NCBI GenBank assembly: GCA_963758945.1 | Contig: CAVWXY010000021.1 | Location: 62,001-126,000, forward strand | Length of the DNA: 64,000 nt | Origin: VAZQ01 sp963758945 | Lineage (GTDB): Bacteria; Pseudomonadota; Alphaproteobacteria; Rhizobiales; Xanthobacteraceae | Direction of reading: 5' to 3' | In this document: piece after piece, positions 51,476 to 59,696 of the stretch | How positions within the stretch are numbered: the first letter of the stretch is position 1 | How the letters are laid out: each line of letters opens with the position of its first letter | The notes under the pieces: generated by a model | The model's database searches: none | The model's input: the letters and a program-made list of their open reading frames with translations, nothing else | What the model was told of the DNA's origin: nothing | Made by a program: the position numbers and the translations under genes

Positions 51476-51772
51476 ATGAGCAATACATATCAAGCGTTGA
51501 ATATCCCCCCAGCCGCCAACGAGCGCGGCGGCTTCGAATTCTTGCGCTGCGCCATCGTCGACGGCGAGCTCCACTTGACGCTGCGGCCCGTGTTCAACGA
51601 ACCGCAGGACTGGGGTCGGGTGTTCGCCGAAGTGGCGCGCCAGGTGGCGCGCGCTTACGCCCACCAGGAGCGTTTCCCGGAACCCGAGACGCTCAGGCGC
51701 ATCGGCTCCGCGTTCGAGGCCGAAATGAGAACCCCGCCCGACGTCGCGAGCTCGATCGGGCCAATAAAGTAG
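51476..51772 (+). CDS. DUF5076-like small protein, copy 1
   Basis: 98 residues: YQALNIPPAANERGGFEFLRCAIVDGELHLTLRPVFNEPQDWGRVFAEVARQVARAYA. It is clearly paralogous to the next gene (shared pattern PPxAxExGGxExLRxAIVxGxLHxxLRxxFxxPQxWG). Small proteins of this DUF5076 type lie in pdh clusters of related bacteria (recollection). The ATG at 51476 follows GGTGAGGTG, 6 bp past the pdhB stop. No function is known to me; the location inside the operon suggests a role with the complex. Confidence 0.78.
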   Translation: MSNTYQALNIPPAANERGGFEFLRCAIVDGELHLTLRPVFNEPQDWGRVFAEVARQVARAYAHQERFPEPETLRRIGSAFEAEMRTPPDVASSIGPIK

Positions 51773-51873
51773 CGCATGGTCCGGTCGCGGAAATGGAAGG
51801 CGGTTCAACCTCATTGAGTTGACGGCTCGGCAGCGAGCCGTTTCGTCCAGGACGCCACGAGAACGAGGATGTA

Positions 51874-52164
51874 ATGGCGACGTTCGATGCGCTCCATGTT
51901 CCGCCGACCGCGCTGGAGCATGGCGGGGTCGAGATTTTGCGTGCGGCCATCGTCGAAGGCGCTCTGCACGTTTCATTGCGCCGCGCCTTCGACGACCCGC
52001 AGGCCTGGGGCATGCTCATCGCCGATGTGGTGCGGCACGCGGCGCGCATTTTCGCCAAGGAGACCAACTTGGCCGAGGCCGAAGCGATCGAGCGCATCCG
52101 CGCGATGTTCGACGCCGAAATGGACGCGCCGACCGATCCGGGCACCACTAACGCGATCAGCTAG
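51874..52164 (+). CDS. DUF5076-like small protein, copy 2
   Basis: 96 residues: FDALHVPPTALEHGGVEILRAAIVEGALHVSLRRAFDDPQAWG followed by an acidic helical C-terminus (EAEAIERIRAMFDAEMDAP). A tandem duplicate of the preceding gene, about 100 bp downstream, preceded by GAACGAGGA. Both lie between pdhB and pdhC, so pdhB-DUF-DUF-pdhC is one transcription unit. Confidence 0.8.
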   Translation: MATFDALHVPPTALEHGGVEILRAAIVEGALHVSLRRAFDDPQAWGMLIADVVRHAARIFAKETNLAEAEAIERIRAMFDAEMDAPTDPGTTNAIS

Positions 52165-52181
52165 GCGATCGAGAATTTGTC

Positions 52182-53603
52182 ATGCCGGTCAATATCCTGA
52201 TGCCCGCGCTGTCGCCCACGATGGAGAAGGGCAACCTCGCCAAGTGGCTCAAGAAGGAGGGCGACAAGGTCAAGCCCGGCGACGTGATCGCCGAGATCGA
52301 GACCGACAAGGCCACGATGGAATACGAAGCGATCGACGAGGGCACGCTCGCCAAGATCGTCGTACCGGAGGGCACGCAGGATGTGCCGGTCAATCAGCTC
52401 ATCGCGGTACTTGCGGAGGAGGGGGAAGACGTAAAGGCGGCTGCGGCCGCCAGCGCGAAGGCCACTGCTCCGGCAACGAGCCAGATCGACAACGGCGGGC
52501 CCCCGTTTCCCCCGAAGCGAGAGGGAGTGCCACCGAGCCCGCCGCCACAGCCGCCGTCCTCTCCTGAGATACGCGAGGTCGCGCAGCCCCAGGCATCGGC
52601 GACACTCTCTCCCCAGCGGAGAGAGGCTGGGGGCGAGGGGGACCGGAGCGCCGGAACGGGAACGGGCACGAATCGCGTCTTCTCCTCGCCGCTGGCACGA
52701 CGGCTGGGGAGAGAAGCCGGCATTGACCTCGCGCGCATTCAAGGCTCCGGCCCGTACGGCCGCGTCATTGCGCGCGACGTGGCAGCGGCGAAATCTGGCA
52801 AGGGTCTTGCTCGCCCGGCCGCGCCTGCCGCGCCGAGCGCCGCGTCGCCCGCGCTGCAGGCACCCAACGACGAAAAAATCCGCGCCCTGTTCGAGCCGGG
52901 GTCCTACGAGGCGGTCCCGCACGACAATGTCCGCAAGGTGATCGCGCGGCGGCTGCTCGAGGCGAAGCTCACGATCCCGCACTTCTATCTCACGCTCGAC
53001 TGCGATATCGGCAGGCTGTTGGCGGCACGCCAGGAGATCAACGCCGCCGCACCCAAGGACAAGGAAGGCAGGCCAGTCTACAAGATTTCGGTCAACGATT
53101 TCGTCATCAAGGCGCTCGCGCTCGCGCTCCAGCGCATTCCGGATGCCAATGTGACCTGGACCGAAGCTGCCATGCTCAGGCACAAGCATTCCGATATCGG
53201 CGTTGCGGTGGCGATCCCGGGCGGGCTGATTACTCCGGTCGTGCGTCACGCGGAGCAGAAATCGCTGTCCGTCATCTCCAACGCGATGAAGGATTTCGCC
53301 GCGCGGGCGCGGGCGCGGAAGTTGAAGCCCGAGGAATATCAGGGCGGCGCCAGCGCGGTGTCGAATCTCGGCATGTACGGAATCAAGGAGTTCTATGCCA
53401 TCATCAATCCGCCGCACGCGACCATTCTTTCGGTTGGCGCCGGGGAGGAGCGACCGGTCGTGCGCAACGGCAGGATCGAGGCGGCGCATGTCATGACGGT
53501 CGGGCTCGCCACCGACCACCGGGCGGTCGATGGTGCTCTCGGCGCGGAACTCCTCGGCGCGTTCAAGGGGTTGATCGAGAACCCCGTGATGATGGTGGTG
53601 TGA
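52182..53603 (+). CDS. pdhC: Dihydrolipoamide acetyltransferase (E2 of pyruvate dehydrogenase)
   Basis: 473 residues. Lipoyl domain (1-80, K43 in IETDKATMEYEA), linker (85-165), E3-binding domain (about 166-202, FSSPLARRLGREAGIDLARIQGSGPYGRVI) and the acetyltransferase core (about 235-473, with the active-site His in ATDHRAVDGALGAELL). The linker is unusual: residues about 105-158 are Pro-, Arg- and Gly-rich rather than the normal Ala/Pro type, and are coded by GC-rich palindromic DNA (see 52604-52641). The domains on either side are intact and in frame. Confidence 0.97.
   Translation: MPVNILMPALSPTMEKGNLAKWLKKEGDKVKPGDVIAEIETDKATMEYEAIDEGTLAKIVVPEGTQDVPVNQLIAVLAEEGEDVKAAAAASAKATAPATSQIDNGGPPFPPKREGVPPSPPPQPPSSPEIREVAQPQASATLSPQRREAGGEGDRSAGTGTGTNRVFSSPLARRLGREAGIDLARIQGSGPYGRVIARDVAAAKSGKGLARPAAPAAPSAASPALQAPNDEKIRALFEPGSYEAVPHDNVRKVIARRLLEAKLTIPHFYLTLDCDIGRLLAARQEINAAAPKDKEGRPVYKISVNDFVIKALALALQRIPDANVTWTEAAMLRHKHSDIGVAVAIPGGLITPVVRHAEQKSLSVISNAMKDFAARARARKLKPEEYQGGASAVSNLGMYGIKEFYAIINPPHATILSVGAGEERPVVRNGRIEAAHVMTVGLATDHRAVDGALGAELLGAFKGLIENPVMMVV
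52604..52641. repeat. REP-like palindrome inside the pdhC linker
   Basis: CTCTCTCC (52604-52611), loop CCCAGC, GGAGAGAG (52618-52625) is a perfect 8-bp hairpin followed by GCTGGGGGCGAGGGGG. This is the form of a common rhizobial intergenic repeat (CTCTCC..GGAGAGGCTGGGGTGAGGGG) but here it lies in coding sequence, in frame, encoding about residues 141-153. Confidence 0.7.
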
Positions 53604-53645
53604 GCGGCCCGCGACGAGCGAACGCGAGGCATTCAAATCGCGGAG

Positions 53646-55070
53646 ATGCACGTGGCGGATTCCTTCGACATCATCATCATCGGCTCGGGGCCCGGCGGCT
53701 ACGTCACCGCGATCCGCGCGGCGCAGCTCGGCTTCTCGACCGCGATCGTCGAGCGGGATTATCTCGGCGGCATCTGCCTCAACTGGGGCTGCATCCCGAC
53801 CAAAGCGCTGCTGCGCTCGGCCGAAATCTATCACTACATGCAGCATCCCGGAGACTACGGTCTTTCCGCGCAGAAGGTCGATTACGATCCCGCCGCCGTC
53901 GTCAAGCGCTCGCGTTCGGTCTCGAAGCGGCTCAACGACGGCGTCGGCTTTCTGATGAAGAAGAACAAGGTCACCGTCATCTGGGGCGAGGCGGCGATCG
54001 AGGCTCCAGGAAAGATTGCGGTGAAGGCCAGCAAGAGCGCAGCGCCGAAGGGCGCCCTCGGCGCCGGCGCCTATCAGACCAAGCATATCATCGTCGCGAC
54101 CGGCGCGCGTCCGCGCGTGCTGCCGGGGCTGGAACCCGACAAGAAGGTGGTGTGGACATATTTCGAGGCCATGGTGCCGGAGCGGATACCGCAATCGCTC
54201 TTGGTCGTGGGCTCGGGAGCGATCGGAATCGAGTTCGCCTCCTTCTACCGGACCTTCGGCGCCGCAGTGACGGTGGTCGAGGTACTGCCACAGATTCTTC
54301 CCGCCGAGGACGCCGAGATTTCTGCGTTCGCTCGCAGGCAATTCGAAAAGCAGGGAATGAAGATCCTGACCGGCGCCAAGGTGATCAAGCTCGACAAGAA
54401 GGCGGACAGCGCCACCGCGACCATCGACGACGGCAAAGGCGGGACGCAAACTGTAACGGCGGAACGGGTGATTTCCGCGGTGGGGGTCGTCGGCAATATC
54501 GAGAATCTCGGGCTGGAAAGGGTCGGCGTTAAGACGGAGCGCGGGGCGATCACGGTCGATGCGCTCAATCGCACCAACGTGCCCGGCATCTATGCGATCG
54601 GCGACGTTTCCGGGCCGCCCCTGCTCGCGCACAAGGCCGAACACGAGGGCGTCATCTGCGTGGAGGCGATCAAGGGCTTGAAACCGCATCCGATGGACAA
54701 GCGCCTGATCCCGGGCTGCACCTATTGCTCGCCGCAGATCGCCTCGGTCGGCCTCACCGAGCAGGCAGCGAAGGAGAAGAAGGTCGACATCCGCGTCGGC
54801 CGATTTCCGTTCGTGGGCAATGGCAAGGCGATTGCGCTCGGCGAGGATCAGGGCCTCGTCAAGGTGATCTTCGACAGGACGACCGGGGCGCTGCTCGGTG
54901 CGCATATGGTCGGCGCCGAGGTTACCGAGCTCATCCAGGGCTACGTCGTGGCGATGAATCTGGAAACGACCGAGGAAGAGCTCATCCACACCGTCTTCCC
55001 GCACCCGACATTGTCGGAGATGATGAAGGAAGCAGTGCTCGACGCCTACGGGCGCGTCCTCAATATCTGA
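53646..55070 (+). CDS. lpdA: Dihydrolipoamide dehydrogenase (E3)
   Basis: 474 residues. FAD-binding IIIIGSGPGGYVTAIRAAQLG, redox-active disulfide GGICLNWGCIPTKALLRSAE, NAD-binding LVVGSGAIGIEFASFYRTFGAAVTVVE, second FAD motif IYAIGDVSGPPLLAHKAEHEG, and the C-terminal His-Glu pair in TVFPHPTLSEMMKEA. It reoxidises the lipoyl groups of PDH. Start ATG 53646 (next in-frame options are internal). It directly follows pdhC by 42 bp. Confidence 0.97.
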   Translation: MHVADSFDIIIIGSGPGGYVTAIRAAQLGFSTAIVERDYLGGICLNWGCIPTKALLRSAEIYHYMQHPGDYGLSAQKVDYDPAAVVKRSRSVSKRLNDGVGFLMKKNKVTVIWGEAAIEAPGKIAVKASKSAAPKGALGAGAYQTKHIIVATGARPRVLPGLEPDKKVVWTYFEAMVPERIPQSLLVVGSGAIGIEFASFYRTFGAAVTVVEVLPQILPAEDAEISAFARRQFEKQGMKILTGAKVIKLDKKADSATATIDDGKGGTQTVTAERVISAVGVVGNIENLGLERVGVKTERGAITVDALNRTNVPGIYAIGDVSGPPLLAHKAEHEGVICVEAIKGLKPHPMDKRLIPGCTYCSPQIASVGLTEQAAKEKKVDIRVGRFPFVGNGKAIALGEDQGLVKVIFDRTTGALLGAHMVGAEVTELIQGYVVAMNLETTEEELIHTVFPHPTLSEMMKEAVLDAYGRVLNI

Positions 55071-55078
55071 GTGAAGCA

Positions 55079-56089
55079 ATGCCCATCATCGACATTCATA
55101 CCCATTGCTCGACGCGCGCGCAGGGTGACCCGTTCGGCGCCGGAGAGGTGCTGCGGGGGGTACCGGTCGGCAAGAATACGGTGACGAACTATCGCGGCTT
55201 GCCCGCGGTATCCTACCACGACATGTACGATTTCGACCTGCAGCAGGAGGTCTGTGCCAGGGCCGGCATCACCGGCCGCGTCATCAGCAATCCGTTTGCT
55301 GCGGAGGTGATCTCCACAATATCGGAACGTCCCGCGATCGACGTGGTCAAGCACATCAACGACCAGGTCGCCGCCATAGTGGCGCGGGCACCGAGGTCGA
55401 GCTGGGGCCTGGGCACGCTCAATCCGCTCGATGCCACCCATCTCGTCGAGGGCGAGCGCTGTCTTGGGACGCTCGGCTTCAAGGGGCTGCTGATCACGTC
55501 GAGCTGGCACGGCCGATTCATCGACGGCGAAGCCGCCTTTCCGTTCTGGGAATGGGCGCAGGAACGCCGGGTGCCGATCTTCATCCACCCGCCACGCGTA
55601 CCGATCGGACACGACCAGCAGATGGATCAATACAAGCTCGACGAACTGGTGGGGCGGCCGTTCGATACCGCCATGGCGCTCGCGCGCATGATCTTGTCGG
55701 GGTTGTTCGACCGCTATCCGCGGCTGAAGATCGTGATCGCCCATATGGGCGGTGGACTCGTACCGGTCATCGGACGGCTCGATTTCGGCTGGCGGCTCGG
55801 TTGTGACGGCATGCCCGAGCGTGCCGTCATCCGCTGCAGGCGGCGGCCGAGCGAGTACCTCGCCGGGCTATGCGTCGACACCATGGGCTTCTGGGCGCCG
55901 CACGTGCGCGAGGCAGTGGAGGTATTCGGTGTTGATCGCGTCATGTTCGGCACCGATTACGGCCCGGTCCCGATCGATCCCAAGGAGCACGTCGACATCG
56001 TCGAGGAACTCGTGATCCCCGTGCCTGACAAGGAAAAGATACTCTGGCGCAACGCGGCGCGCTTTTTCAATCTCGACGTGGAGGCGTGA
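55079..56089 (+). CDS. Amidohydrolase (Amidohydro_2/ACMSD-like)
   Basis: 336 residues. IIDIHTHCSTRAQGDP gives the HxH metal site; IFIHPPRVP a further His; KIVIAHMGGGLVPVIGRLDF and MFGTDYGPVPID complete the metal centre of the ACMSD-type decarboxylase/hydrolase family. The substrate is unknown. The start ATG 55079 follows TGAGTGAAGC, 8 bp past lpdA, so it is likely co-transcribed; in related genomes this position usually leads straight to lipA. Confidence 0.85.
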   Translation: MPIIDIHTHCSTRAQGDPFGAGEVLRGVPVGKNTVTNYRGLPAVSYHDMYDFDLQQEVCARAGITGRVISNPFAAEVISTISERPAIDVVKHINDQVAAIVARAPRSSWGLGTLNPLDATHLVEGERCLGTLGFKGLLITSSWHGRFIDGEAAFPFWEWAQERRVPIFIHPPRVPIGHDQQMDQYKLDELVGRPFDTAMALARMILSGLFDRYPRLKIVIAHMGGGLVPVIGRLDFGWRLGCDGMPERAVIRCRRRPSEYLAGLCVDTMGFWAPHVREAVEVFGVDRVMFGTDYGPVPIDPKEHVDIVEELVIPVPDKEKILWRNAARFFNLDVEA

Positions 56090-56332
56090 CGAACGCAGCG
56101 AGATAGCCACGCGCGGTGCGGCGGTATCGGGGATGACCAGCGCAGGCAGCCGAGGGCGGCGGAACTCTAAGCCCGCAAGAGCTTGGTCGGAGACACGACG
56201 GCCGCCGGCAAAGCATATCCGCCATGCCCATGGCGGGTTCTCGGTCCGTCGCGGGGTGCCCCCCGGAGCCGATCTACCGAAGTCAGGCTTGCGCGGTTTG
56301 CGCCGCGTCCGTAAGTAAGCCCCGGAGCCTCC
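56090..56332. other. 243-bp spacer before lipA
   Basis: No recognised gene or strong terminator. It contains a GC-rich inverted region (GCCATGCCCATGGC, about 56221-56234) and ends with a CCCCGGAGCCTCC ribosome-binding area for lipA. It presumably holds the lipA promoter. Confidence 0.35.
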
Positions 56333-57286
56333 ATGACCATCGTCCTCGATGCCCGCAACAGGCCGCGCCATCCGGAGAAGGCGCATCGGCCGGACGCGCC
56401 GGTGTTGAAAAAGCCGGACTGGATCAGGGTCAAGGCGCCGATATCGAAGGGCTATGGCGAGACTCGGGCGATCGTGCGTGCCAACGGCCTGCACACGGTC
56501 TGCGAGGAGGCAGGGTGCCCCAATATCGGCGAGTGCTGGGACAAAAAGCACGCGACCTTCATGATCATGGGGGATACTTGCACGCGCGCCTGCGCCTTTT
56601 GCAATGTCAAGACCGGATTGCCTGGTCCGCTCGACATCGCCGAGCCTCTGCGCGTGGCGGAGGCGACTGCAACACTCGGTCTCAGGCACGTGGTGGTGAC
56701 CTCCGTCGACCGCGACGATCTCGACGACGGCGGGGCCGCGCACTTCGCCGCGGTCATTCGCGCGATCCGCGCTCATTGCGCGCGAACCACGATCGAGGTG
56801 CTCACACCAGACTTCCTGCGCAAGGAGCGCGCGGTTGAAACGGTAGTTGCGGCGAAGCCCGACGTGTTCAACCATAATCTCGAGACCGTGCCGTCGAAAT
56901 ATCTCAGCGTGCGGCCCGGAGCGCGTTACTTCGCGTCGATCCGGCTGTTGCAGCAGGTCAAGGAGCTCGATCCCACGATCTTCACGAAATCCGGCATCAT
57001 GGTCGGCCTCGGCGAGCAACGAAATGAAATCCTCCAGGTCATGGGCGACCTGCGTGCGGCCGATGTCGACTTCCTCACCATCGGTCAATACCTCCAGCCG
57101 ACACGCAAGCATCATCCCGTCGAGCGATTCGTGCCGCCCGACGAGTTCAGGGCCTATGCGACCATCGCCTATGCCAAGGGCTTCCTGATGGTCTCGTCCT
57201 CGCCGCTGACGCGCTCGTCGCACCACGCCGGCGAGGACTTCGCGCGATTGAGGGCGGCGCGCGAGTCGCGGCCGGACCGCGCCTGA
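56333..57286 (+). CDS. lipA: Lipoyl synthase
   Basis: 317 residues, radical SAM. It inserts two sulfur atoms into octanoyl groups on E2 and GcvH. The auxiliary cluster motif CEEAGCPNIGEC, the SAM cluster motif CTRACAFCNV and the conserved C-terminal SSSPLTRSSHHAGEDF are all present. Start ATG 56333. Placed just after the lipoate-dependent pdh genes it serves. Confidence 0.98.
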   Translation: MTIVLDARNRPRHPEKAHRPDAPVLKKPDWIRVKAPISKGYGETRAIVRANGLHTVCEEAGCPNIGECWDKKHATFMIMGDTCTRACAFCNVKTGLPGPLDIAEPLRVAEATATLGLRHVVVTSVDRDDLDDGGAAHFAAVIRAIRAHCARTTIEVLTPDFLRKERAVETVVAAKPDVFNHNLETVPSKYLSVRPGARYFASIRLLQQVKELDPTIFTKSGIMVGLGEQRNEILQVMGDLRAADVDFLTIGQYLQPTRKHHPVERFVPPDEFRAYATIAYAKGFLMVSSSPLTRSSHHAGEDFARLRAARESRPDRA

Positions 57287-57311
57287 ACGGCCAACGGTCG
57301 GAGCCGATCGA

Positions 57312-57764
57312 ATGCCGCAATTCTCCACCATGCATCGGGTGCGGCATTCGGCCGCCCACATGTTCGACCTGGTCGCAGACGTCGAGCGCTATCCGGAATT
57401 CGTCCCGCTGTGCCGCTCGTTGAAGGTCCGCAAGCGCATTCCCGAGCCGGAGGGGGTCGAGATCCTGGTCGCGGACATGACTGTCGCCTACAAGTTCATC
57501 CACGAGACCTTCACCAGCCGCGTCACGCTCGACCGCCCCAATTTGCAGATCCTGGTCGAGTACCTCGAAGGCCCGTTCAGCCGACTCGAAAACCGCTGGG
57601 CCTTCCATCCGATCGGCGAGCAAGTTTGCGACGTGGAGTTTTTCATTTCATACGAATTCAAGAGCCGGACACTGGGCATGCTCATGGGCACCGTGTTCGA
57701 CGTCGCCTTCCGGCGCTTCGCGGTAGCGTTCGAGCGGCGCGCCGACGTGGTCTATGCGCGGTGA
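57312..57764 (+). CDS. COQ10/RatA-type START-domain protein
   Basis: 150 residues: MPQFSTMHRVRHSAAHMFDLVADVERYPEFVPLC and the LENRWAFHPIGEQVCDVEFFISYEFKSRTLG strands are typical of the polyketide-cyclase/START fold that binds ubiquinone (COQ10-like). It probably helps quinone delivery to respiratory complexes; the RatA toxin role of enterobacterial homologues is not implied. It follows lipA by 25 bp, its usual neighbour. Confidence 0.9.
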   Translation: MPQFSTMHRVRHSAAHMFDLVADVERYPEFVPLCRSLKVRKRIPEPEGVEILVADMTVAYKFIHETFTSRVTLDRPNLQILVEYLEGPFSRLENRWAFHPIGEQVCDVEFFISYEFKSRTLGMLMGTVFDVAFRRFAVAFERRADVVYAR

Positions 57765-57809
57765 GCGGCGCGCCGCGGAGCGGAACTCGTCGCCGTTGCG
57801 CCAGTCGTT

Positions 57810-58328
57810 TCAAGCCGACAGCAAGGGCTTCTCTTGAGCGGCCAGCTCGCCCAGCATTGCGAGCGCCTCGATGACGGCGGCGCGGCGGACTTGCCCGCGA
57901 CCGACGTCCCCATATCTGCGCTCGCGTGCGATCAACCGGCCCCCGCGTGAGGCCGCGGCGAAATGCACGAGCCCGACCGGCTTGCCGGCCAGCGCGCCGC
58001 CCGGTCCCGCTATCCCGGTGATCGATACCGCAAGGTCGACCGGCGCGTGCGCCAGCGCCCCCTTGGCCATGGCTTCGGCGGTCTCGCGGCTGACCGCGCC
58101 GTGGCTCGCCAGCGTTGCCGGCGCGACGCCGAGCATCGTCTGCTTGGCTGCATTGCTGTAGGTGACGAAGCCGCGCTCAAACACGTCGGAGGAGCCGGCG
58201 ATTTCGGTGAGCGTCGCAGCCAGGAGGCCGCCGGTGCACGATTCCGCCGCGGCGATCTTGAGGTTCTTCGTTCGGCAAAGATCGAGGAGCGCGCCCGCCC
58301 GTTCCGAGAGCTCCGCATCCACCATCAT
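57810..58328 (-). CDS. CinA C-terminal domain protein (nicotinamide-nucleotide amidase)
   Basis: 172 residues, CinA/PncC amidase domain alone: LKIAAAESCTGGLLAATLTEIAGSSDVFERGFVTYSNAAKQTMLGV, then SITGIAGPGGALAGKPVGLVHFA. It likely deamidates NMN in NAD recycling. The start overlaps the ispDF stop (ATGA), so it is translated behind ispDF. Divergent in direction from lipA and coq10, convergent with them. Confidence 0.93.
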   Translation of the reverse strand: MMVDAELSERAGALLDLCRTKNLKIAAAESCTGGLLAATLTEIAGSSDVFERGFVTYSNAAKQTMLGVAPATLASHGAVSRETAEAMAKGALAHAPVDLAVSITGIAGPGGALAGKPVGLVHFAAASRGGRLIARERRYGDVGRGQVRRAAVIEALAMLGELAAQEKPLLSA

Positions 58329-59500
58329 CCGCTCCAGGGCAGGCGCACGGTCGCATTGGCGAATGCCGCCATGCCTTCGCCGCGCCCGGTAAATCCCATC
58401 TTCTCGCTCGTAGTCGCCTTAACGCCCACGCGCCCGATCGCCACCCCGGCGATCTCCGCGATGCGTGCGCGCATCGCGTCGCGGTGAGGGCCGATCCGCG
58501 GTGCCTCACAGACGACGGTGACGTCGAGGTGAGCGATCCGCCCGCCGCGCGCACGCAGACGCTCGACGGCAAAGGCGAAGAAGCGGTCGGAGGAGACGCC
58601 GCGCCAGCGCGGGTCGGTCGGCGGAAAATGGACGCCGATATCGCCTTCCGCGAGCGCGCCGAGGATGGCATCGACGAGCGCATGCAGCACGACGTCGGCG
58701 TCGGAATGTCCCGCCAATCCGCGCCCGTGGGAAATGCGCACGCCGCCGAGCATGACGTGATCGCCGTCGCCGAACGCGTGGACGTCGAAGCCGAAGCCGG
58801 TGCGCACGTCGCTCAAGGCCGCGAGCCGCGCCCCCTCGGCGCGGACGAAATCATCGCTGGTGGTGAGCTTCACGTTTCCCGCTTCACCCTCGAACGTCGT
58901 GACCTTGACGCCGGTCCATTCGGCCAACTGCGCGTCGTCGGAGAAGTCGTCGCGACCCGCCGCGTGCGCCCGGCGATGGGCGGCAAGCAGCATGGCGAAG
59001 CCGAAGGCCTGCGGCGTCTGCACCAGACGCAGCTTCGCGCGGTCGATCGTCCCGGTCACGCAGCCGGCCGCATCGACGGTCTTGACGGTGTCGGCGACCG
59101 CGACGACCGGGACGGCGGCTCCGCTCGCGCCCGCGGCCTCGATCGCGCGCGTGACCAGCGCCTCCGAGGCGAAGGGCCGGGCGGCGTCGTGCACCAGCAC
59201 GAGGTCCGGGCGATGTCGCTCCAATGCCTCGAGGCCGGCACGCACGGAGGCTTGCCGCGACGCGCCGCCATGGACGGCCGGCAGAAGCTCGAGGCCCTTG
59301 CTCGCCTGTTGGAACATGGCAGCGTCATCGGGGTGGATCACCGGCTGTACGACGGAAATGCCGCGGTGCAGGGCCAAGGTGGCGAGGCTCGGCCGGATCA
59401 CCGGCTCGCCCAGGATGGGCCGGTACTGCTTGGGCAAATCGCCCCCGGCGCGAAGCCCCCGGCCGGCCGCCACGACCACGGCTGCTACTCGATCTGCCAT
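58325..59500 (-). CDS. ispDF: Bifunctional IspD/IspF of the MEP isoprenoid pathway
   Basis: 391 residues. IspD part (1-225): VVVAAGRGLRAGGDLPKQYRPI, LVLVHDAARPFASEAL, KLRLVQTPQAFGF. IspF part (about 235-391): RTGFGFDVHAFGDGDHVMLGGVRISHGRGLAGHSDADVVLHALVDAILGA and KATTSEKMGFTGRGEG. The fusion is normal in alphaproteobacteria; it makes the cytidylyl transfer and cyclodiphosphate steps. ATG 59500 is preferred over an upstream TTG at 59509. Divergent from dusB across 196 bp. Confidence 0.97.
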   Translation of the reverse strand: MADRVAAVVVAAGRGLRAGGDLPKQYRPILGEPVIRPSLATLALHRGISVVQPVIHPDDAAMFQQASKGLELLPAVHGGASRQASVRAGLEALERHRPDLVLVHDAARPFASEALVTRAIEAAGASGAAVPVVAVADTVKTVDAAGCVTGTIDRAKLRLVQTPQAFGFAMLLAAHRRAHAAGRDDFSDDAQLAEWTGVKVTTFEGEAGNVKLTTSDDFVRAEGARLAALSDVRTGFGFDVHAFGDGDHVMLGGVRISHGRGLAGHSDADVVLHALVDAILGALAEGDIGVHFPPTDPRWRGVSSDRFFAFAVERLRARGGRIAHLDVTVVCEAPRIGPHRDAMRARIAEIAGVAIGRVGVKATTSEKMGFTGRGEGMAAFANATVRLPWSG

Positions 59501-59696
59501 GTCCCGCAATCCGAAAGACGACTTGGCTCATGGCTTTATCGCGTCCGGGCCGAGCCGCAAACCCGGATTTCTGGGCCTCGCCGCGAGGCCTGATCAAAGC
59601 GGGGATTTTTGCAGTGCAGCACTTGCGCATCTGTCACAATTGGTTAAACTCTAAGCAACCGGGGGCTGGCGCCTAATTCGTGTGCAGGAAAGCTAA

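Noticed and set aside
52161..55079. A 972-codon open frame on the minus strand opposite pdhC and lpdA
   Set aside because: Antisense shadow of two certain genes in GC-rich DNA; its composition is Arg/Asp/His-rich with no domain.
57810..58328. Full-length competence protein CinA
   Set aside because: Only the C-terminal amidase domain is present; the N-terminal molybdopterin-binding-like half is absent, so this is a PncC-type enzyme.
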